Positions 26,213 through 35,448 of a DNA stretch of 64,000 nucleotides are shown here, in pieces. The notes beneath the pieces are model-generated. The model saw nothing but the letters and a program-made list of their open reading frames with translations, ran no database searches and was not told the DNA's origin. This DNA is from Thermohalobaculum sediminis. GTDB taxonomy: Bacteria > Pseudomonadota > Alphaproteobacteria > Rhodobacterales > Rhodobacteraceae. Each line of letters opens with the position of its first letter. The stretch's first letter is position 1. The stretch is taken from positions 62,001 to 126,000 of the forward strand of contig NZ_JAMFKN010000001.1 in NCBI RefSeq assembly GCF_023487995.1, written 5' to 3'. A program made the position numbers and the translations under genes.

Positions 26213-27450
26213 CCGACCCCTGGCTCCACATCGCCGGCATCGGCGAGGACGGCATGGCGGGCCTGACCCCCGCCGCGCGCCGCGCGGTCGAGGCGGCGGA
26301 ACTCATCATCGGCGGAGAGCGGCACCACCGCCTCGCGCCCGATGTTACGGCCGAGCGCATCGCCTGGCCCTCGCCCTTCGATGCGCTCATCGACCTGATC
26401 CGCGCCCATCGCGGGCGCCGCGTGGTGGTGCTGGCCACGGGCGACCCGCTGTGGTTCTCGGTCGGCGCGCGCATCGCGGGGGCGATCCCGGCGGGCGAGA
26501 TCGTGTTCCACCCGCAGCTTTCCGCCTTCCAGTGGGCCGCCTGCCGGATGGGCTGGTCGCTCGCGGACGTCGAGACCCTGACCGCCCATGGCCGCCCGTC
26601 CGAACAGGTGATCCCCGCCTTCTGGCCAGGCGCGCGGCTGCTGATCCTCACCTCGGGCCCCGAGACGGCGGGCGAGATCGCGCGCCACCTGACCGCGCGG
26701 GGCTATGGCGAGTCGGCGATCAGCGTGCTCGGGAACCTCGGCGGGACCGAGGAGACGCGCCACGACGGCACCGCCCGCGACTGGGCCGCGATGGACCCCG
26801 CGCCGAACCTGCCCGCGCTCAACACGCTGGCGATCGAGTGCCGCGGCACCCCCGCCATGCTTCTGCCGCGTCTGCCTGGTCTGCCGGACGACGCATTCAC
26901 GCACGACGGCAAGATGACCAAGCAGGAAGTTCGCGCGGTTACGCTTTCGCGCCTGATGCCGTCGCGTGGCGCGGTTCTGTGGGACATCGGCACCGGCTGC
27001 GGCTCGGTCGCCATCGAATGGATGCGCGCGGCCCCCGACGCGGTGGCAATGGGCTTCGATCCGCACGCCGACCGCCTCGCCATGGCCCGCGCGAATGCCG
27101 AGGCGCTGGGCGTGCCGCGCCTTGCGCTGATCGAGGGAAGGGCGCCCGAGGTGCTGGCCACCCTGCCCGCGCCCGTGGGCACCAAGCCCGACCTGCGCCG
27201 GCCCGATGCCGTCTTCATCGGCGGCGGGCTCACGCGCGATACGGTGGCGGCGGCCTGGTCGGCGCTGCGCCCCTCGGGCCGGCTGGTCGCCAACGCTGTG
27301 ACGCTCGAGTCCGAGGCGCTCCTGATCGCGCTCCATGCCGAGATGGGGGGCGATCTCACCCGCCTTGCGATCTCGCGCGCCGCGCCCGTGGGCGGGCTGA
27401 CCGGCTGGCGTCCGCTGATGCCGGTGACGCAGTGGAGCCTGGTGAAATGA
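26209..27450 (+). CDS. cobL: Precorrin-6Y C5,15-methyltransferase (decarboxylating)
   Basis: The 413-residue enzyme methylates C5 and C15 and removes the C12 acetate carboxyl. The N-terminal CbiE-type half (residues 1 to about 200) shows HIAGIGEDGMAGLTPAARRA and VVVLATGDPLWFSVGARI. The C-terminal CbiT-type half starts near GKMTKQEVRAVTLSRL and has the SAM-binding loop WDIGTGCGSVAIEW. A fused CobL is typical of the aerobic pathway. ATG 26209 overlaps the cobH fusion and the stop overlaps cobI by 4 bp. Confidence 0.95.
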   Translation: MTDPWLHIAGIGEDGMAGLTPAARRAVEAAELIIGGERHHRLAPDVTAERIAWPSPFDALIDLIRAHRGRRVVVLATGDPLWFSVGARIAGAIPAGEIVFHPQLSAFQWAACRMGWSLADVETLTAHGRPSEQVIPAFWPGARLLILTSGPETAGEIARHLTARGYGESAISVLGNLGGTEETRHDGTARDWAAMDPAPNLPALNTLAIECRGTPAMLLPRLPGLPDDAFTHDGKMTKQEVRAVTLSRLMPSRGAVLWDIGTGCGSVAIEWMRAAPDAVAMGFDPHADRLAMARANAEALGVPRLALIEGRAPEVLATLPAPVGTKPDLRRPDAVFIGGGLTRDTVAAAWSALRPSGRLVANAVTLESEALLIALHAEMGGDLTRLAISRAAPVGGLTGWRPLMPVTQWSLVK

Positions 27451-28157
27451 CCGCGACTGGCACCCTGTGGGGCGTGGGCGTCGGCCCCGGCGACCCTGAG
27501 CTCATGACCCTCAAGGCCCACCGCCTGATCCGGGCGGCCCGTGTCGTCGCCTATCCCGCGCCCGACTCCGGCGTGAGCTTCGCGCGCGAGATCGCCGCCG
27601 GCGCGATCGCCGAGGGGGCCGAGGAAATCCCCATGATCGTGCCCATGCGCCCCGACCGCTTCCCGGCGCAGGAGGTCTATGCCGAGGCTGCCACCCGCAT
27701 CGCCGCGCGGCTGGGGACGGGCGAGGACGTGGTGTGCCTGTGCGAGGGCGACCCGTTCTTCTACGGCTCGTTCATGTACCTGTTCGCGCGCCTCGCGGAC
27801 CGCTTCCCGGTCGAGGTGGTGCCCGGCGTCTCGTCGCTCGGCGCCTGCGCCGCCGCGCTAAAGCGCCCGCTGACCGCGCGCAATGACGTGCTGACGGTCC
27901 TGCCCGCGCCGCTGCCGGACGATGCCCTCCGCGCGCGGATCGAGGGCGCGCAGGCGGTCGCGATCATGAAGCTGGGGCGGCATCTGGGCCGGGTGCGGCG
28001 GCTGCTGGCCGGGATGGGCCTCGCGGCGGGAGCGGGCTATGTCGAACGCGCCTCGCTGGGCGCGCAGGCCGTGCGCCCGCTGGCCGAGGCACCCGACCCC
28101 GCCCCCTATTTCTCGATGATATTGGTCCACAAGGCGGATGACCCATGGCTGACGTGA
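27447..28157 (+). CDS. cobI: Precorrin-2 C20-methyltransferase
   Basis: The 236-residue SAM-dependent tetrapyrrole methylase has the family start LWGVGVGPGDPELMTLKAHR. It also has VVCLCEGDPFFYGSFMYLF near residue 95, VEVVPGVSSLGACAAAL and the C-terminal MILVHKADDP. It adds the methyl at C20, which is later lost in ring contraction. The start overlaps cobL by 4 bp and the stop overlaps the next gene by 13 bp. Precorrin-2 (metal-free) versus cobalt-precorrin-2 specificity cannot be told by eye. Confidence 0.94.
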   Translation: MTATGTLWGVGVGPGDPELMTLKAHRLIRAARVVAYPAPDSGVSFAREIAAGAIAEGAEEIPMIVPMRPDRFPAQEVYAEAATRIAARLGTGEDVVCLCEGDPFFYGSFMYLFARLADRFPVEVVPGVSSLGACAAALKRPLTARNDVLTVLPAPLPDDALRARIEGAQAVAIMKLGRHLGRVRRLLAGMGLAAGAGYVERASLGAQAVRPLAEAPDPAPYFSMILVHKADDPWLT

Positions 28158-29950
28158 TCCCTGTCGTGGTCTGCCTCTCGCGCTCGGGCGAGGATGTGGC
28201 GCACCGTGTCGCGGCCCTTCTGGGCGCAACGGTGCATGGCCGCGAGGGGCGCGTCGCGCGGGCCGATGCCTTCTTCCCCAACGCGCTGGCGCATGTGCGC
28301 GACCTCTTTGCGGCGCGCGTGCCCGTCGTGGGTGTCTGCGCCGCCGGGATCCTCGTGCGCGCCGTGGCGCCGATGCTGGGCGACAAGCGGGCCGAGCCGC
28401 CAGTGGTCGCGGTGGCCGAGGACGGATCGAGCGTGGTGCCGCTCCTGGGCGGACATCGTGGCGCGAACCGGCTGGCGCGCCGGATCGCGGATGCGCTGGG
28501 GGGTATGGCGGCAGTCACCACCGCGGGCGACCTCGCGCTCGGCCTCGCGCTCGACGAGCCTCCCCCCGGCTGGCGGCTGGCGAATCCCGAGGATGCCAAG
28601 GCCGCGATGGCGGCCGTGCTGGCCGGCGCGCCCGTGGTGGTGGAGGGCGAAGCCGGATGGCTGTCCGAGGCGCCGCGCCCCGGCACCGGCGCGCCCCTGC
28701 GGCTGACCGCGACCGATGGCCCCACCGAAGGCGGCATGTCGCGCCTCGTCTACCACCCGCAGCGCATCGCGCTGGGCGTGGGCTGCGCGCGAAATTGCCC
28801 CGAGGACGAGCTTGCCGCGCTGGTCGATGCGGCCCTCGCCGAGGCCGGCATCGCCCCCGGCGCGGTGGCGGGAGTGTTCTCGCTCGACCTCAAGGCCGAC
28901 GAGGCGGCGGTGAACGCGCTCGCCCGGCGCCTCGGCGTGCCGCTCAGGGTGTTCGACGCCGCGACGCTCGAGGCCGAGACCCCGCGGCTTGCCACCCCCT
29001 CCGAGGTGGTGTTCGCCGAGGTCGGCTGCCACGGCGTGGCCGAGGGCGCGGCGCTCGCCGCCGTCGGCCCGATGGGCGCGCTGTTCCTGCCAAAGCGCAA
29101 ATCCGCGAACGCCACCGTCGCGATCGCCCGCGCGCCGGCGCCGATCACCTCCCTCCCCGGCCGGGCGAGGGGCCGGGTGGCGCTCGTCGGCATCGGCCCC
29201 GGGCAGGCCGAGTGGCGCACGCCCGAGGCCTCGCGCCTGATCGCCGAGGCCGACGAACTGGTGGGCTACGGCCTCTACATCGACCTGCTCGGGCCGCTCG
29301 CCGCCGGCAAGCCGCGCCGCGACTTCCCGCTGGGCGGCGAGGAAGACCGCTGCCGCTATGCGCTGGAACGGGCGGCGGAAGGCGTCAGCGTCGCCGTCAT
29401 CTGCTCGGGCGACGCCGGGATCTACGCCATGGGGGCGCTGGTGTTCGAACTGCTCGACCGCCGGGTGCATGGCGTGTCGGACGCCGCGCGCCGGGTCGAG
29501 GTACTCTCGGCCCCCGGCGTCTCGGCACTGCAAGCCGCGGCCGCCCGGGCGGGGGCGCCGCTGGGGCATGACTTCTGCGCGATCTCGCTTTCGGACCTGC
29601 TTACGCCGCGCGAGGACATCATCCGCCGCGTGAAGGCCGCGGCCGAGGGCGATTTCGTCATCGCCTTCTACAACCCCGTCTCGCAGCGCCGCCGCACCTT
29701 GCTTTCGGAGGCCCGCGAGATCCTGCTCGCCCACCGCCCGGCCGACTGCCCGGTGCTGCTGGCAAGCTCGCTGGGCCGGCCGGAGGAGGCGATCCGCTAC
29801 CGCCGGCTCTCGGAGTTGCAGGTGGACGAGGTGGACATGCTGACCGTGGTGCTGGTGGGCTCGTCGCAGTCCCGCCTCGCCCGGCTTGGCGAGGGGCCGC
29901 GGATGTTCACGCCGCGGGGCTATGCGAGGAAGATCGAGGGCGCAGCATGA
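28145..29950 (+). CDS. cobJ: CbiG-CobJ fusion (precorrin-3B C17-methyltransferase with CbiG/CobE domains)
   Basis: The 601-residue protein combines three parts. Residues 3-125 match the CbiG N-terminal domain (GVCAAGILVRAVAPMLGDKR, then VVPLLGGHRGANRLARRI). Residues 201-335 match the CbiG C-terminal/CobE domain (ALGVGCARNCPEDELAALV, FSLDLKADEAAVNALA). Residues 343-601 are the C17-methyltransferase that contracts the ring (VALVGIGPGQAEWRTPEA, CSGDAGIYAMGALVFELL, SAPGVSALQAAAARAGAPLG, FYNPVSQRR). In the anaerobic route CbiG opens the delta-lactone. A role for that domain beside aerobic-type enzymes is unclear. The stop overlaps cobM by 4 bp. Confidence 0.93.
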   Translation: MADVIPVVVCLSRSGEDVAHRVAALLGATVHGREGRVARADAFFPNALAHVRDLFAARVPVVGVCAAGILVRAVAPMLGDKRAEPPVVAVAEDGSSVVPLLGGHRGANRLARRIADALGGMAAVTTAGDLALGLALDEPPPGWRLANPEDAKAAMAAVLAGAPVVVEGEAGWLSEAPRPGTGAPLRLTATDGPTEGGMSRLVYHPQRIALGVGCARNCPEDELAALVDAALAEAGIAPGAVAGVFSLDLKADEAAVNALARRLGVPLRVFDAATLEAETPRLATPSEVVFAEVGCHGVAEGAALAAVGPMGALFLPKRKSANATVAIARAPAPITSLPGRARGRVALVGIGPGQAEWRTPEASRLIAEADELVGYGLYIDLLGPLAAGKPRRDFPLGGEEDRCRYALERAAEGVSVAVICSGDAGIYAMGALVFELLDRRVHGVSDAARRVEVLSAPGVSALQAAAARAGAPLGHDFCAISLSDLLTPREDIIRRVKAAAEGDFVIAFYNPVSQRRRTLLSEAREILLAHRPADCPVLLASSLGRPEEAIRYRRLSELQVDEVDMLTVVLVGSSQSRLARLGEGPRMFTPRGYARKIEGAA

Positions 29951-30711
29951 CCGTCCATTTTATCGGCGCGGGTCCCGGCGATCCGGACCTGATCACCGTC
30001 AAGGGGTTGCGGCTGATCCGCGCCTGCCCGGTCTGCCTCTATGCCGGCAGCCTCGTGCCCGAGGCGATCGTCGCCGAGGCACCCGAGCGCGCGAGGGTGA
30101 TTGACACGGCGGCCCTGACGCTCGACCAGATCGTGGCCGAGATCGAGGCGGCGCATGCGCGCGGGCAGGACGTGGCGCGGGTCCATTCCGGCGACCCCTC
30201 GCTCTATGGCGCGATCGCCGAGCAGATCCGGCGGCTCAAGGCGCTGGGCATCCCCTACGACATCACCCCCGGCGTTTCGGCCTATGCCGCCGCGGCCGCC
30301 GCGCTGGGGCGGGAACTCACCATCCCCGAAGTCGCGCAGACCGTGATCCTCACCCGCACGGCGATGAAGTCGTCCGCCATGCCGCCGGGCGAGGATCTGG
30401 CGACGCTGGCGCGCACAGGCGCGACGCTCGCCATCCACCTCTCGATCCGCAACCTGCTCGAGATCGAGCGGACGCTTTCCCCCATCCTTGGGCCCGACTG
30501 CCCGGTGATCGTGGCCTACCGGGTCGGCTGGCCCGACCAGTGCTTCATCGAGGGGAGGTTGTCGGACATCCGCGAGAAGGTGCGCGCGGCCAAGGTCACG
30601 CGCACCGCGCTGATCCTGATCGGCCGGGCGCTGGCGGAGCAGGAGTTCCGCGACTCGGCGCTCTACGACGGCGCGCACCCGCACATCCTGCGGCCGAAGC
30701 GCAGCGCCTGA
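29947..30711 (+). CDS. cobM: Precorrin-4 C11-methyltransferase
   Basis: The 254-residue methylase begins VHFIGAGPGDPDLITVKGLR. It carries VARVHSGDPSLYGAIAEQIR, YDITPGVSAYAAAAAALGRE and the LTRTAMKSSAMPPGEDL block characteristic of CobM/CbiF. It methylates C11 of precorrin-4. It ends the plus-strand cobalamin arm. The enzymes CobG or CobZ (precorrin-3B synthase), CobK (precorrin-6A reductase) and CobB are not in the window and must be encoded elsewhere. Confidence 0.94.
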   Translation: MTVHFIGAGPGDPDLITVKGLRLIRACPVCLYAGSLVPEAIVAEAPERARVIDTAALTLDQIVAEIEAAHARGQDVARVHSGDPSLYGAIAEQIRRLKALGIPYDITPGVSAYAAAAAALGRELTIPEVAQTVILTRTAMKSSAMPPGEDLATLARTGATLAIHLSIRNLLEIERTLSPILGPDCPVIVAYRVGWPDQCFIEGRLSDIREKVRAAKVTRTALILIGRALAEQEFRDSALYDGAHPHILRPKRSA

Positions 30712-30762
30712 GGGGGCGGGAAGCGTGAGGGACAATCCGATGCGCCGCGCGCGGTGCGGATC

Positions 30763-30829
30763 GCTGCCCCGGGCTTGACCCGGGGCCTCCCGGTCCTTCG
30801 GCGACGCCCCGGGTCAAGCCCGGGGCAGC
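30763..30829. terminator. Perfect 24-bp inverted repeat (REP-like), probable bidirectional terminator
   Basis: The arms at 30763-30786 and 30806-30829 are exact reverse complements (24 of 24) separated by 19 bp. Each arm is also a small palindrome, GCCCCGGG-CTTGA-CCCGGGGC. The element lies between the convergent cobM and der genes and is the best-preserved member of the dispersed family. A stem of this strength would form in RNA from either side. There is no T-run, so factor-dependent termination or 3'-end protection are both possible. Confidence 0.7.
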
Positions 30830-30878
30830 GCGGGGCGACAGGCGCGGTGCAGGGCGAAGGCTCGACGCGGCGGGGGGC

Positions 30879-32249
30879 TCAATCCTTCGCGTAGGGGTTC
30901 TCGCCCTTCCTCAGCGTGAAGCGGATCGGCACGCCCTCGATGCCGAAGTCGCGGCGCAGGCCGTTGACCAGATAGCGCACATAGCTCTCCGGCAGATCCT
31001 CGGCGCGCGAGCAGAAGGCGACGAAGCCGGGCGGGCGGGTGCGGACCTGCGTCATGAAGCGCAGCCGGATGCGGCGGCCCTTCGACGCCGGGGGCGGGTG
31101 GGCCTCGGTCTGCTCGATCAGCCAGCGGTTCAGGCGGTTCGTCGGCACGCGGATGTTCCACACCCGGTGCATCCGCTCCACCGCCTCGCGCAGCCGGTCG
31201 AGCCCCTTGCCGGTGAGCGCCGAGACGGTGACCAGCGGCGTGCCCTTGAGCTGCGGCAAGAGCCGCTCGGCCCGCTCGCGCAGGTCCGCAAGCGCGCGCG
31301 CCTTGTCCTCAACCAGATCCCACTTGTTGACGGCGAAGACCACCGCCCGCCCCTCGCGCTCGGCGAGGTCGGCGATGCGCAGGTCCTGCGTCTCGAAGGC
31401 ATTGTCGGGGTCCATCAGCACCACGACGACCTCGGCGAAGCGCACCGCGCGGATGGCGTCGGAGGTCGAGAGCCGCTCGACCTTCTCCTGCACCTTGGCC
31501 TTCTTCCTCAGCCCCGCGGTGTCGAAGATGCGGAAGGCGCGCCCGCCCCAGTCGGTGCTGACGGCGATCGCGTCGCGGGTGATCCCGGCCTCGGGGCCGG
31601 TCAGCAGCCGGTCCTCGCCGAGTATCGCGTTCACCAGCGTCGATTTGCCGGCATTGGGCCGGCCGACGACGGCAATCTGGAGAGGCCGCCGCTCGGCCAG
31701 CGCGTCCTCCTCGGTATCCGGGTCAAACTCGACCGCCCTCGCCGCCGCCTCGAAGCGCTCGGCATAGGGCTCGAGCGCGGCGTAGAGGTCGCCCATCCCC
31801 TCGCCATGCTCTGCCGAGATCGCGAGGGGCTCGCCCAGCCCCAGCTCGAAGGCCTCGTAGAGCCCGCCCTCGCCCGCGCGCCCCTCGGCCTTGTTTGCCA
31901 CCAGGATCACCTCGGTGCCGCGCTTGCGCAGGATCTCGGCGAAGATGCGGTCCACGGGCGTCACGCCCGCGCGCGCGTCGATGATGAAGAGGCACAGGTC
32001 CGCCTCGGCCACCGCGCGCTCGGTCAGCCGGCGCATGCGGGCGGGCAGGCTGTCGTCGGTCGCGTCCTCGAGCCCGGCGGTGTCGACCACCGTGAATCGC
32101 AGGTCGCCAAGCCGCCCCTCGCCCTCGCGCAGGTCGCGCGTCACCCCCGGCTGGTCGTCCACCAGCGCCAGCCGCTTGCCGACCAGGCGGTTGAACAGCG
32201 TCGACTTGCCGACATTGGGCCGGCCGATGATGGCGAGGGTGAAGGACAT
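30879..32249 (-). CDS. der: Ribosome-associated GTPase Der (EngA), two GTPase domains
   Basis: The 456-residue protein has two tandem GTPase domains used in 50S subunit maturation. The first shows [26 protein letters not shown] and NKAEG. The second shows [35 protein letters not shown] and NKWD. A C-terminal KH-like domain follows. In many bacteria der follows bamB and yfgM. Here both lie upstream on the same strand, but an oppositely oriented exporter gene intervenes. Confidence 0.97.
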   Translation of the reverse strand: MSFTLAIIGRPNVGKSTLFNRLVGKRLALVDDQPGVTRDLREGEGRLGDLRFTVVDTAGLEDATDDSLPARMRRLTERAVAEADLCLFIIDARAGVTPVDRIFAEILRKRGTEVILVANKAEGRAGEGGLYEAFELGLGEPLAISAEHGEGMGDLYAALEPYAERFEAAARAVEFDPDTEEDALAERRPLQIAVVGRPNAGKSTLVNAILGEDRLLTGPEAGITRDAIAVSTDWGGRAFRIFDTAGLRKKAKVQEKVERLSTSDAIRAVRFAEVVVVLMDPDNAFETQDLRIADLAEREGRAVVFAVNKWDLVEDKARALADLRERAERLLPQLKGTPLVTVSALTGKGLDRLREAVERMHRVWNIRVPTNRLNRWLIEQTEAHPPPASKGRRIRLRFMTQVRTRPPGFVAFCSRAEDLPESYVRYLVNGLRRDFGIEGVPIRFTLRKGENPYAKD

Positions 32250-32353
32250 GGCGGCGTTCTCTACGCGCTGGCGCCGCGGGTGGCAAGCAGCCTTGCGCAG
32301 CCTGCATCCGAAAGCCTCTGGCGCGGCGCCACGGCGCGGTTCATCAAGAGCGC

Positions 32354-33268
32354 ATGATTCAGCTTACCGACAATCTGCGCGGCGCGGCCTTCATGTCGAT
32401 CAGCATGGCGGGATTCGTCGTCAACGACACCTTCGTCAAGCTCGCCTCGCCCGAGATGGGCGTCTTCCAGCTCATGTTCCTGCGCGGCCTGATGGCGAGC
32501 ATGCTGATCGCGCTGATCGCCGCGCGGTCGGGGGCGTTCCGGGTCTCGCTGGGCGGGCGAGACCGCCGGGTGCTGGGCCTGCGCGTCATCGGCGAGATGG
32601 GGGCGGCCACGCTGTTCCTGACGGCGCTGTTCCAGATGCCCATCGCCAACGTGACCGCCATCCTGCAATCGGCGCCGCTCGCCATCACGCTCGCGGCCGC
32701 GCTGTTCCTGGGCGAGCCGGTGGGCTGGCGGCGGATCTCGGCCATCGTGGTGGGCTTCGTGGGCGTGCTGATGATCGTCCGGCCGGGGGCCGAGGGGTTT
32801 TCGGCCGCCTCGCTGGTCGCGCTCGCCTCGGTGGGCTTCGTCGTGCTGCGCGAGCTTTCCACCCGGCAGCTCTCGCCCGGCGTGCCGTCGCTTCTGGTGG
32901 TGTTCGCGACCTCGGCGGGGGTCACGATCATGGGCGGGGGCGTGATGCTGTTCGAGCCCTGGGCGCCGGTCTCGACGCCCACGCTGATGCTGCTCGCGGG
33001 CTCGGCCGTCACGGTCAACATCGGCTACTTCTTCGGTGTCCAGGCGATGCGGATGGGCGAGATCGGCTTCGTCGCCCCCTTTCGCTACGCGCTGATGGTC
33101 TGGGCGCTGATCCTCGGCTACGCGGTGTTCGGCGACATCCCGGACGTGCTGACCCTGACGGGCGCGGCGATGATCGTCGGCAGCGGGGTCTACAGCTTCC
33201 GCCGCGAGCAGCGCCTTGCCCGCAAGCTGGCGGCGCAGCGGGCCGAAGGCGCGCGCGGGGTCGTCTGA
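32354..33268 (+). CDS. EamA/DMT-superfamily transporter
   Basis: The 304-residue protein has about ten hydrophobic helices and the two EamA repeats of drug/metabolite transporters. The first repeat includes [20 protein letters not shown] and [18 protein letters not shown]. The second includes [32 protein letters not shown]. The family exports metabolites or amino acids, but the substrate here is unknown. It lies on the plus strand between the minus-strand bamB-like and der genes. It diverges from der by 104 bp and ends 15 bp from the bamB-like stop, so it interrupts a commonly conserved neighbourhood. Confidence 0.86.
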   Translation: MIQLTDNLRGAAFMSISMAGFVVNDTFVKLASPEMGVFQLMFLRGLMASMLIALIAARSGAFRVSLGGRDRRVLGLRVIGEMGAATLFLTALFQMPIANVTAILQSAPLAITLAAALFLGEPVGWRRISAIVVGFVGVLMIVRPGAEGFSAASLVALASVGFVVLRELSTRQLSPGVPSLLVVFATSAGVTIMGGGVMLFEPWAPVSTPTLMLLAGSAVTVNIGYFFGVQAMRMGEIGFVAPFRYALMVWALILGYAVFGDIPDVLTLTGAAMIVGSGVYSFRREQRLARKLAAQRAEGARGVV

Positions 33269-33283
33269 CCCCGCGCCGCCGGC

Positions 33284-34612
33284 TCAGCGCAGCGCCTGCA
33301 GCGTGCCCCGGTCGGTCAGCACGAAGACGGTGCGTCCCGACACCACCGGCCCGGTGACCGAGCCGCCCGCGAGGTCGGTCCGGCCCAGCTCCTCGCCGCT
33401 CACGCCGTCGAAGGAAATCAGCTCGCCCTCAGACGAGGTGATCAGCACCCGCCCCTCGACCAGCACGGGGCCCGAGTAGGAGATCGGGTCGTCGCGGTCC
33501 TCGGGGTCGCCGAAGGCCGGCAGCTCGGTCTCCCAGATCGTCGTGCCGTCGCGCGCCGAGAGGCGCATCAGCTTCGAGTCGTCGGTGGTGACGAAGATCG
33601 TGTCCCCAGCCGCCCAGATCGGCCCCTGCGCGCCGATCGAGCGGGTCCAGACGCGCTGGCCCGAGCGGGCATCGATCGCCACCATCCGGCCCGCCTGGTT
33701 GGCGGCGACGACCAAGGGTCCGACCACGACCGGATCGCCCGTGACGTCCGAGATCGCCGCGCGCGCAAGCCCGCGCCGCCCGCCGGACAGCACCGCGCTC
33801 CAGAGCCGCCGGCCCGATCGCGCATCGACGGCGACCAGTTCGCCCGATGCGAAGGGCAGGAAGGCGAAGGCCCCCGCCAGCGCCGGGCTGGCCCCCCCCA
33901 GCACGCCCGCGTCCGAGGTGACCGAGGGCACGCGCCAGATGATCTCGCCGGTCTGTGCGCTCAGGCCGAAGCCGCGGTTGTCGCGCGTCACCGCGACGAT
34001 CAGCCCGCCCGCCGCGGCCGGTGCCGCGCGCACCGGGGCGCCGAGGCTGGTGCGCCAGGCCACCTCGCCCGAGGCCGGGTCGAGTGCGACCACCTCGCCG
34101 AAGCCAGTGGCGGCGAAGAGCCGCCCGCCGTCGAAGGCGAGCCCGCCGCCGAATCCCTCGCGGCCGCTCTCGCGCTCGGGCGAGAGGCCTGTGCGCCAGC
34201 GCTCCGCCCCGCTCGAGGCGTCGAGCGCCGAGACCTCGGCGGCCGCGTCCATCGCAAAGACCACCCCACCCACCACGATCGGTGCGCCGGTGATCGCGCT
34301 GTCGGACGAATTTCCGGCCCCGATGTCGGCGCTCCAGGCGGGCGCGGGCGAGGCCGGGCCCGCGAGGTGCCCCGAATTGTGCGACGGCGCCCCGTTCGTC
34401 TGGGTCCAGTCGGCGATCTCCTGCGGCTGCGGCAGGGCGGCGCCGCCGAAGGCCCCCGGCGCGGCCGGCGCCTCGGTCCTCAGCCGGATGCGTTCGCCTT
34501 CGAGGATCTCCTCGTCGTCGAACAGGCCGCACCCGCCCAGCAGCAGGGCGGCGGCCATGAGGGCCCCAGCCGCGCGTGTCACCGAACCCACCGAACGCCG
34601 CTCACGCCTCAT
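33284..34612 (-). CDS. bamB: BamB-like outer-membrane assembly lipoprotein with PQQ/WD-type propeller repeats
   Basis: The 442-residue protein has a signal peptide ending in the lipobox LLGGC near residue 27, then a linker and a beta-propeller. Repeats of the type VVAANQAGRMVAIDARSGQRVWTR and DAAAEVSALDASSGAERWRT recur about every 40-50 residues. This matches BamB, a scaffold of the outer-membrane protein assembly complex. ATG 34612 is preceded by GGGGAGGGA. It follows the YfgM-like gene by 85 bp, the arrangement seen in many proteobacteria, which supports the call over a generic PQQ-repeat protein. Confidence 0.85.
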   Translation of the reverse strand: MRRERRSVGSVTRAAGALMAAALLLGGCGLFDDEEILEGERIRLRTEAPAAPGAFGGAALPQPQEIADWTQTNGAPSHNSGHLAGPASPAPAWSADIGAGNSSDSAITGAPIVVGGVVFAMDAAAEVSALDASSGAERWRTGLSPERESGREGFGGGLAFDGGRLFAATGFGEVVALDPASGEVAWRTSLGAPVRAAPAAAGGLIVAVTRDNRGFGLSAQTGEIIWRVPSVTSDAGVLGGASPALAGAFAFLPFASGELVAVDARSGRRLWSAVLSGGRRGLARAAISDVTGDPVVVGPLVVAANQAGRMVAIDARSGQRVWTRSIGAQGPIWAAGDTIFVTTDDSKLMRLSARDGTTIWETELPAFGDPEDRDDPISYSGPVLVEGRVLITSSEGELISFDGVSGEELGRTDLAGGSVTGPVVSGRTVFVLTDRGTLQALR

Positions 34613-34697
34613 GCACAGTCCCTCCCCTGCGCCGCGCATCGCCCGTGCGCGGGCCGCGCGGTTTTCTCGTCCGATTGCCGCGCCACGGCCGTGGATG

Positions 34698-35342
34698 TCA
34701 GCTCGCCGAGCCTGCCGGGCCCAGCGTCTGCACGGCCGCCTGCACGCGGCTGCGCATCTCGCCCGTCAGGCCCGGGTCGGCCATGATCGCGTCGAAGTCG
34801 GCGCGGGCCGCATCGGTCTCGCCCGCGTTCAGCGCCAGCGCCGCGCGCAGCTCCAGCGCCAGCAGCCGATAAGGCGCACCTTCGGCCACCAGCGGGGCGA
34901 GGTCTGCGATCATCTCGGCGGGCGGCGCGCTGACCGCGCGCAGCCGGATCGCCTCGAGCCGCGCGAGATCGGCATAGGCCGCGCCCGCCTGGGCATCCGC
35001 CGCGACTGCCTCGTAGGCCGCAATCGCAGCCTCGGTCTCGCCCTTTCCGGCATGGGCGAGCGCGAGCCGCATGCCCGCGAGCGCGGCCGCGGGGCCCTCC
35101 TGCGCGGCCATCAGGGCCTCCTGCGCGGCGGGGTCGGCGGCATCGGTGGCCAGGAAGGCCTCGCCCCGCTCGGCCCGCGCGGCAAGCTCGCGGTGCTGCA
35201 TCCACGACCAGAGCGCGGTCGCGCCCACGATCACCGCGATCGCGCCGATCACCAGTGCGCCGTACTTCTTCCACAACCGGAACATCCGGTCCTGCCGGAC
35301 TTCCTCGCTCACTTCGCGGATGAAGCTGTCGGTCTCGCTCAC
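34698..35342 (-). CDS. YfgM-like membrane-anchored TPR protein
   Basis: The 214-residue protein has a cytoplasmic N-terminus with MSETDSFIREVSEEVRQDRM, one membrane helix (ALVIGAIAVIVGATALWSW, about residues 29-47) and a periplasmic Ala-rich helical part with tetratricopeptide-like repeats. This is the YfgM architecture, an ancillary protein of the SecYEG translocon that interacts with periplasmic chaperones. The neighbouring bamB-like gene supports the assignment. The function in this organism is inferred from the family. Confidence 0.8.
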   Translation of the reverse strand: MSETDSFIREVSEEVRQDRMFRLWKKYGALVIGAIAVIVGATALWSWMQHRELAARAERGEAFLATDAADPAAQEALMAAQEGPAAALAGMRLALAHAGKGETEAAIAAYEAVAADAQAGAAYADLARLEAIRLRAVSAPPAEMIADLAPLVAEGAPYRLLALELRAALALNAGETDAARADFDAIMADPGLTGEMRSRVQAAVQTLGPAGSAS

Positions 35343-35448
35343 ACTGCCCTCGTGCCGGTTGCGCCCGCGGTTCGGGCCGCGCGCACATTATCGCCGCCGC
35401 CGCGCCAGTCAAAGGCGGAAGTGCCCGCCTCGTGTCCCGGCCCGCGCC

